Assembly (NCBI GenBank): GCA_018268575.1
Contig: JAFDWF010000203.1
Coordinates: forward strand, 1-56,264
Length of the DNA: 56,264 bases
Source of the DNA: Actinomycetota bacterium
Lineage (GTDB): Bacteria; Actinomycetota; Thermoleophilia; Solirubrobacterales; 70-9
Reading direction: 5' to 3'
The translations under genes and the position numbers were made by a program. The first letter of the stretch is position 1; each line of letters opens with the position of its first letter. The notes beneath the pieces are model-generated. The model was given only the letters and a program-made list of their open reading frames with translations. It was not told the origin of the DNA and ran no database searches. Below are positions 51,960-56,264 of the stretch, piece by piece.

Positions 51960-52240
51960 CCGAATCCTTTCCTCGCGTTTGCGTCAAGGCCGCCGTGGAA
52001 GGCGGCAGGGCGTGCCGACGGCGGCGCGCGACCCGCGAGGGCGGCGCCGAGCAGAGCGCTGCCCCGCGGCAGACGGGAGCGAGCGAAGGGGAGATGGCGC
52101 GGCGTCGGTACCGCGGCGGCGGCGTGGGACGCTCGGCGGCGGCGCCCGGCGGCGGCGATCAGGCGCTCGCCCGGGTAGCGGCCGAGGAGCAGCGCGACGA
52201 GGAGCGCCAGCGCGGGCAGGGCGTAATAGACGAAGGTCAC
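51956..52240 (-). CDS. Small membrane protein of the copper cluster
   Basis: A 94-residue protein with one N-terminal helix (FVYYALPALALLVALLLG), then YPGERLIAAAGRRRR and a Pro/Ala/Arg-rich tail. Not recognised as a named family. GTG with GGAGG upstream; its stop overlaps the ycnI start (ATGA), and it follows copCD by 49 bases. Confidence 0.65.
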   Translation of the reverse strand: MTFVYYALPALALLVALLLGRYPGERLIAAAGRRRRASHAAAAVPTPRHLPFARSRLPRGSALLGAALAGRAPPSARPAAFHGGLDANARKGFG

Positions 52241-52289
52241 GGTCGCGCCTCCGATCGGCCCCCACCGCGGGTGGTCGAGATCGCCCCGC

Positions 52290-54068
52290 TCACCGGACCG
52301 GCACCTCGACCTTCTTCGCGAACTCGTCGAACTGGGAGATCCGCAGGGTCACTTCGATCTCCCATTCGCCCGGCACGTTCAGCAACGCGTCCTGGACGAC
52401 GTAGTGGCCTGGACCGGCGTGCTCGACCTTCAGCGGCAGCGGCCCGATGCCCTTTTCGTGCTGCATCGCGGTGACCGTCAGTTCCTTGCCCTTCGTGTAC
52501 TGGGCGCCGGTCTTCGCGTCGAAGAAGTAGACGTGGATCTGGTTGGCGCCGACCATGGCCGGGTCGACGTCCATCTCCAGCGTGGTCGGGCCCGCCGTCG
52601 TCATGATCGAGAACGGGCCCGCCTCGGCGGCGATCGGTGGGGCGTAGCTCGCCAGCGCCGCGGTGACGCCGAGGACCACCGCGAGCAGCGCGACCTCGCC
52701 GCGGATCGCCCGGCGCAGGAGGACGCCGGGCCGGCCGGGGGCCTCGCCGCGCGCGGCGCTTGCCTCCAGCCGCGGTACCGAGGAGCGCCGGTTGTAGGCG
52801 GCGACCGCCATCACGCAGAGCAGCAGCAGGAACTTGGCCAGGACGGCGCGACCGTAGCCAGTCGAGAAGAGGTCGCCGAGGTGGCGGACGTAGACGTAGG
52901 CCTGGATCAGGCCGGTGGCCATGATCAGCCCGACCATCGCCAGGGCGACGGTCGAGAAGCGGGCGAGGGGCCCGGCGAGGAGCCGGCCGCGGTCGGCGGG
53001 CGTGGTGGCGGCGCGGGTCGCGGCGGGCAGGACGAGGAGGAGCGCGGCAAGGCCGCCGAGCCAGATCGCCATCGCGGCCACGTGGATCGCGTTGACCGGG
53101 AAGTTGAGGGCGACAGGGGATTGGGAGGAGCCGTGGCCGGCCAGAGCTGGGCAGAGGATCAAGTAGACGAGAGGGATCGCGATCAGGAGTGCTCCGAGGG
53201 GGCGGGTCAGGGGACCCCCTCTCTCACGAACAGCAGGGAGGTTCGTTCGGGGATCCCCTGACCCGCCCACGAGCGGCACCAACAGGGCGACCGCCAGCCA
53301 AGCAAGGAAGGCGAAGCCCCAGACGGTGCCGAAGTTCGTTTCCAGGGTCTCTTCGACGATCGTCTTGGTGAGAGCTGAAAAGCCCGAGACTCCTGCCGCC
53401 TCGGCGCCCTCGAGGACGATCTGGGCGGCGGTCGCGAGGAGGCCGAGGGCGGCGGCGATCCAGAGGATCAGCCGCAGGCGGCGCGCGAATGCCGCAGCGG
53501 CCGATCGTCGCGATCCCTCCTCCACCCCGGTCGCGGCACCCAGCGCGGGGAGCCAGCAAAGGAACAGGAAGGCGACGCCGCCGACCGCCAGGGCGATCGC
53601 CGCGTACTCGAGCCCGCGGGCGATCCCGTAGGCGACCTCGGTCACCTTGCCGTTGCCGCTTCCGCCGATCAGTTCGCCGACCGACTCGGCGGGCGCCGCG
53701 CCCGCCTTGCCGATCGAGAAGACGTAGCCGCTGGAGACGATGTGACCGTCGGCGGAGACGACGCGGTAGGTGGCGGTGTAGCTACCGTCGGGCAGGCCCG
53801 GCTTCAGGTGGACGCCGAGCTTCGGCCCTTCGCCGTTCGGGTGGAAGGCGTCGCCCTCGTCGACCCGGTCGCCCGCGGCGTCGTAGACCCGGACCGCGCC
53901 GAAGTTCCCCTCGACCGGCTCGTCGAATTCGAAGACCACCGCGCTCGGCTCCTTCTTCACCACCGCGCCCTGCGGCGGGCTGGTCCCTTCGAGGCGCGCG
54001 TGCGCGCTCGCCGCCGCGGGCGCCAGCAGGAGGAGGGCGATCGCGATCGGCAGGGACCGGCGGAGCAT
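52290..54068 (-). CDS. CopC-CopD-YtkA fusion protein (copper resistance/uptake)
   Basis: A 592-residue fusion. After a signal peptide, the CopC domain starts at His23 (HARLEGTSPPQGAVV) and ends near DGHIVSSGYVFSIG, giving a Cu(II) site. A CopD membrane domain of about eight helices follows (roughly 145-450; HVAAMAIWLGGLAALLLVLP). A YtkA-like beta domain ends the chain (EMDVDPAMVGANQIHVYFFD). Between two helices, residues about 267-290 are encoded by a palindromic element (53200-53268) that reads GGSGDPRTNLPAVRERGGPL. The next gene upstream ends with no gap. Confidence 0.92.
   Translation of the reverse strand: MLRRSLPIAIALLLLAPAAASAHARLEGTSPPQGAVVKKEPSAVVFEFDEPVEGNFGAVRVYDAAGDRVDEGDAFHPNGEGPKLGVHLKPGLPDGSYTATYRVVSADGHIVSSGYVFSIGKAGAAPAESVGELIGGSGNGKVTEVAYGIARGLEYAAIALAVGGVAFLFLCWLPALGAATGVEEGSRRSAAAAFARRLRLILWIAAALGLLATAAQIVLEGAEAAGVSGFSALTKTIVEETLETNFGTVWGFAFLAWLAVALLVPLVGGSGDPRTNLPAVRERGGPLTRPLGALLIAIPLVYLILCPALAGHGSSQSPVALNFPVNAIHVAAMAIWLGGLAALLLVLPAATRAATTPADRGRLLAGPLARFSTVALAMVGLIMATGLIQAYVYVRHLGDLFSTGYGRAVLAKFLLLLCVMAVAAYNRRSSVPRLEASAARGEAPGRPGVLLRRAIRGEVALLAVVLGVTAALASYAPPIAAEAGPFSIMTTAGPTTLEMDVDPAMVGANQIHVYFFDAKTGAQYTKGKELTVTAMQHEKGIGPLPLKVEHAGPGHYVVQDALLNVPGEWEIEVTLRISQFDEFAKKVEVPVR
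53200..53268 (-). repeat. In-frame palindromic element, copy B, inside copCD
   Basis: Arms GGGCGGGTCAGGGGA (53200-53214) and complement (53254-53268). The 39-base loop, read on the minus strand, has ACGAACCTCCC, TTCGTGAG and GGGGGTCCCC, matching the loop of the element in hyuA. It adds about 23 residues to a loop between membrane helices without breaking the frame. Confidence 0.72.
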
Positions 54069-54782
54069 CTACCAGGCCTCCCCCACCGGCTCGCCGGGCT
54101 TCGGGCGCCCGCCCGTTCCAGGATCGTCGCCATCGTGGTCCCGTCGCCGCCGGACCCAGAGCACGAGGGAGCCGCCACCGAGGACGATCACCACCGCCGC
54201 GATCAGGAACGGCAGCTTCGAGGTCCCCTGGCTGCCGACCCACCAGAGCGTCCCGTGGAGAACGGTCCTCTTACCGTCGATCGACATCGGGACCTCGTAG
54301 TCGAAGACCTTGGTCTTCTTCGCGGTGTCCTTGACGTTAGGCGGCAGCGAGCGCGACATGTAGTGCATGCGGTGGTCGTGCCAGATGAACGTCCCCGAGG
54401 TGTCGACCGTCTTCCATTCCGGCGCCGCCTTCGGGTCGGCGCTCGGTGGCACCGTCACTTCGCCGAAGCGACTGTCGTTGAGGTAGGTAGCCGGCGAGCG
54501 CTGGTTAACCTGCACGGTGCCATCCTTCTCGATCCGCGCGTACGGCTCGCCGTCGTAGCCGTAGAGCACGACTTCGTGGCCGTGCTGGTCCAGCAGCTGC
54601 AGGTAGCTGTCGTAGTCGAGGACTTCGATCGAGACGTCGCTGGGCAGCGGCGGCGTGAACGAGTCGATTTCCGACCGGTAATTCGGGTTGCCCCCGTGGG
54701 CGAGGGCATGGGCGGGTGCCAGCGCGCACGCGAGCGCGAGTGCGATCGCGGCGACGGGCAGCGCCCATCTGGCGCTCCTCAT
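54069..54782 (-). CDS. Exported membrane-anchored protein of the copper cluster
   Basis: A 237-residue protein. Signal peptide ends ALA, and the mature chain begins HGGNPNYRSEID with His as first residue, a possible copper brace. Inside is FIWHDHRMHYMSRSLPPN, rich in His and Met. One C-terminal helix (LPFLIAAVVIVLGGGSLVLW) and a polar tail follow. No name is known to me; the adjacency to copCD (zero gap) and His/Met motifs suggest copper binding. AAGGAGAA precedes the ATG. Confidence 0.75.
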   Translation of the reverse strand: MRSARWALPVAAIALALACALAPAHALAHGGNPNYRSEIDSFTPPLPSDVSIEVLDYDSYLQLLDQHGHEVVLYGYDGEPYARIEKDGTVQVNQRSPATYLNDSRFGEVTVPPSADPKAAPEWKTVDTSGTFIWHDHRMHYMSRSLPPNVKDTAKKTKVFDYEVPMSIDGKRTVLHGTLWWVGSQGTSKLPFLIAAVVIVLGGGSLVLWVRRRRDHDGDDPGTGGRPKPGEPVGEAW

Positions 54783-54809
54783 CGGTTCTCCTTGGTGGTG
54801 TTTCGGCGG

Positions 54810-55463
54810 TTAGACCAGGAGAGGCGGAGCGCGGCCCGCCCCGGCGCTCGCCAGCGGCACGGGCCGCGGCAGGGCAAGGCGACGGGGTCGGGGCGCGGGC
54901 GCCGGGCGCCGATGTGAAGGCTTGGGACGGCGACGACGGGCGGCGACCCAGCGAATCGCGGCGCGCGCCCCGCGCAGGGCCGCGGCGACGACGATCCCAC
55001 AGGCGAGGGCGAGCGGCGCCGACCACCAGCCACCGTCGCCGAAGACGCCCTCGAAGCCGCCCGGGTGGCCGGTCGAGAGCATCCCCTCGAGCAGCTCTTG
55101 GCACGAGTAGATGGCGAGGACCGCAGCGCCGATCGAGAGGGTGAGGCGCAGGAAGCCGAAGCGTGGCAGCGCCTCGGGCCCGCCGCGCGCCGAGGCGCCC
55201 GCGACGCGATCCCGCCCTGTCGCGCCGACCCGCCAGGTGCTCGCCAGGCGGGCGAAGAAGAGGCCGACGACGATCGCCACCGACATCGCGATCGGCGCCG
55301 CCAGCGCACTCAGGTACTGGTGTCCCTCCTTCTCCAGCTCCTGGCCGCTTCCCGAGCCGAAGGCCAGCAGAAAGCGCAGCTGGTGGACGGTGAGGACGGC
55401 GGCAGGCATCAGGGCCGCGGCGCGGAGGCGCGGCGACAACAGCGTGTCGATCCGGCGAGGCAC
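54810..55463 (-). CDS. Four-helix membrane protein of the copper cluster
   Basis: A 217-residue protein with about four hydrophobic segments and VHQLRFLLAFGSGSGQELEK in the first loop, then an Arg/Pro-rich cytoplasmic tail. It opens the copper operon; the copper genes follow on the same strand. The GTG at 55463 has no ribosome-binding site but a TAGACT box exactly 7 bases upstream, so the operon message is probably leaderless. Confidence 0.7.
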   Translation of the reverse strand: MPRRIDTLLSPRLRAAALMPAAVLTVHQLRFLLAFGSGSGQELEKEGHQYLSALAAPIAMSVAIVVGLFFARLASTWRVGATGRDRVAGASARGGPEALPRFGFLRLTLSIGAAVLAIYSCQELLEGMLSTGHPGGFEGVFGDGGWWSAPLALACGIVVAAALRGARAAIRWVAARRRRPKPSHRRPAPAPRPRRLALPRPVPLASAGAGRAPPLLV

Positions 55464-55470
55464 TTAAGCC

Positions 55471-55476
55471 AGTCTA
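55471..55476 (-). promoter_or_regulatory. -10 box of the copper operon (leaderless)
   Basis: TAGACT on the minus strand, 7 bases before the GTG at 55463-55461, directly next to the structured element that starts at 55477. Confidence 0.5.
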
Positions 55477-55641
55477 AGTGTCTGCCCGAAAACCCGCGTG
55501 TGCGACCGGCGAGTGCCGGACCGAGCGGGGCTAGGACGCAGGGAGGCCGAATGGCAGCGCCATTTGGCCGACCGAGGACGACGCCCCGCGAAGTGTGTCC
55601 GGCGCCGTCCAAGCGTGCGCGGGGGTTCTCGTGCAGACACT
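55477..55641 (+). repeat. Structured palindromic element, copy 2 (upstream of VOC gene)
   Basis: 165 bases related to 3633-3794. Outer arms AGTGTCTGC (55477-55485) and GCAGACACT (55633-55641), next CGAAAACCCGCG with CGCGGGGGTTCTCG, then GCCGGAC/GTCCGGC, GCGGGGC/GCCCCGC and the central GGCCGAATGGC/GCCATTTGGCC hairpin with the same AGC loop. The outer arm sequence differs wholly from copy 1 but pairs again. Both copies have the same orientation relative to the gene they precede. Confidence 0.75.
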
Positions 55642-55681
55642 AAAGTTTGCCGCTCACCGGCCACTTCCAGGAGGAGGAGCG

Positions 55682-56071
55682 ATGATCACCAAGACCGACT
55701 TCGTCGGCGTCCCGTCGACCGACGCCGAGCGTTCCCGGGCCTTCTACGTCGAGACGCTCGGGCTGCGCCCCGACCCGAACGGGCGCTTCGAGTTCTGGGC
55801 GGGCGACACCTGCTTCGGGATCTGGGAACCGGCCCGACTCGGCATCGAGTTCGCGCCCCAGAAAAACGCCCATCCGGCGCTGCACGTCGACGACGTCGCC
55901 ACCGCACGCGCCGAACTGGAGGCGAAGGGCGTCCAGTTCCTCGGCGAGACCCTCGACACGGGCGTCTGCCACATGGCCCTCTTCACCGACCCCGACGGCA
56001 ACGACCTGATGCTCCACCACCGCTACGCCCCGGTCGAGGCGGGCGCGGGCAGCGAGGGCGCGACGCCGTAG
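55682..56071 (+). CDS. Single-domain VOC family protein
   Basis: A 129-residue glyoxalase/bleomycin-resistance fold protein: FVGVPSTDAERSRAFYVETL at the start, AHPALHVDDVATARAELEAK in the middle and CHMALFTDPDGNDLMLHHRY at the end, with possible metal ligands His and Glu. Function unassigned. AGGAGGAG lies just before the ATG. The structured element lies 40 bases upstream. Confidence 0.87.
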   Translation: MITKTDFVGVPSTDAERSRAFYVETLGLRPDPNGRFEFWAGDTCFGIWEPARLGIEFAPQKNAHPALHVDDVATARAELEAKGVQFLGETLDTGVCHMALFTDPDGNDLMLHHRYAPVEAGAGSEGATP

Positions 56072-56124
56072 GCGGGGGTTCTGGGGGGTGTGGGGTTCGG
56101 GGCGGCGGGGGTTCGGGCCTGGGG

Positions 56125-56264
56125 AATCGGAGTTCCGGCGTCCCGGGCGTCTCGGAGGCGACCCGGGCAGGCTGTGGCCGCCTCCGAGACGCCCGGGACG
56201 GGAGGGTTCGGGGGAGACTGGCGCAGGGACGGATGCGTTACGGGGGAGATCCGGGGAGTCCGGC
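56125..56264 (+). repeat. Multi-hairpin element, copy III (cut by the window end)
   Basis: Matches the start of copy I: AATCGGAG, then H1 with left arm 56139-56160, loop acccgggcaggctgtggc (56161-56178) and right arm 56179-56200, identical to copy I, then the related flank ending GGGGAGATCCGGGGAGTCCGGC-like sequence. The remaining hairpins lie outside the window. The stretch 56072-56124 before it is G-rich and carries nothing recognised. Confidence 0.75.

Overview
The window is very GC-rich and densely coded, with many GTG and TTG starts and 1-4 base stop/start overlaps. Together with the gene families present (a Mec+/CysM/CysO cysteine route, SufU-type iron-sulfur assembly, ECF sigma with SnoaL tail, GuaB3-like protein, leaderless starts) this points to an actinomycete, possibly the Thermoleophilia/Solirubrobacterales. 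That placement is inferred from gene content only.

Layout. 1-9543 is almost all on the minus strand and mostly housekeeping: start of a GuaB3-like gene, PfkB sugar kinase, D-Ala-D-Ala carboxypeptidase, LysM protein, pyrF, HU, a TldD/PmbA pair, a Roadblock-like protein, rdgB, rph and a Flp-like pilin. 9544-10300 is a non-coding multi-hairpin element. 10301-12246 holds two secreted proteins, one a trypsin-like protease. 12333-18781 runs on the plus strand: glycosyltransferase, coiled-coil protein, nadB and a hyuA/hyuB pair. 18928-22219 has DUF1802, DUF2007, a JAMM peptidase and cysM. 22355-27407 has an amino-acid ABC transporter, a 14-TM MFS exporter and an ECF sigma factor. 27408-28269 holds a second, inverted copy of the multi-hairpin element. 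28270-30864 has cysO, a rhodanese-ThiF fusion and htpX. 31045-38693 is a narGHJI operon followed by a TehA/SLAC1-type channel, next to a cupin protein and a two-component pair. 40939-48801 is a split Suf system (Rrf2 regulator, sufC-sufS-sufU; Rieske, sufB, sufD) interrupted by two reversed VOC genes. 48798-55463 is a membrane and copper-handling cluster (CopC-CopD-YtkA fusion, YcnI). A VOC gene and a third, truncated multi-hairpin element end the window.

How genes work together. CysO, the rhodanese-ThiF protein, CysM and the JAMM peptidase form a thiocarboxylate-dependent cysteine pathway. The CysO tail ends GGSR, so two residues must be removed before activation, and cysM and the thiF gene share a 22-base promoter motif. 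NarG-H-J-I needs iron-sulfur clusters, haem and molybdenum cofactor, and Suf genes and a NarX/NarL-like pair lie beside it.

The most unusual content is four families of palindromic repeats. They are: a 700-850 bp multi-hairpin element (three copies, with compensated stem changes and invariant loops); a ~163-nt structured element (two copies, one pairing across the pyrF start codon); a 47-bp palindrome (two copies, one inside a signal peptide); and an in-frame palindrome (two copies inside coding genes). At least eight genes also carry a TANNNT box 6-7 bases before the start codon, suggesting leaderless mRNAs. No tRNA, rRNA, CRISPR array, transposase or integrase was seen.
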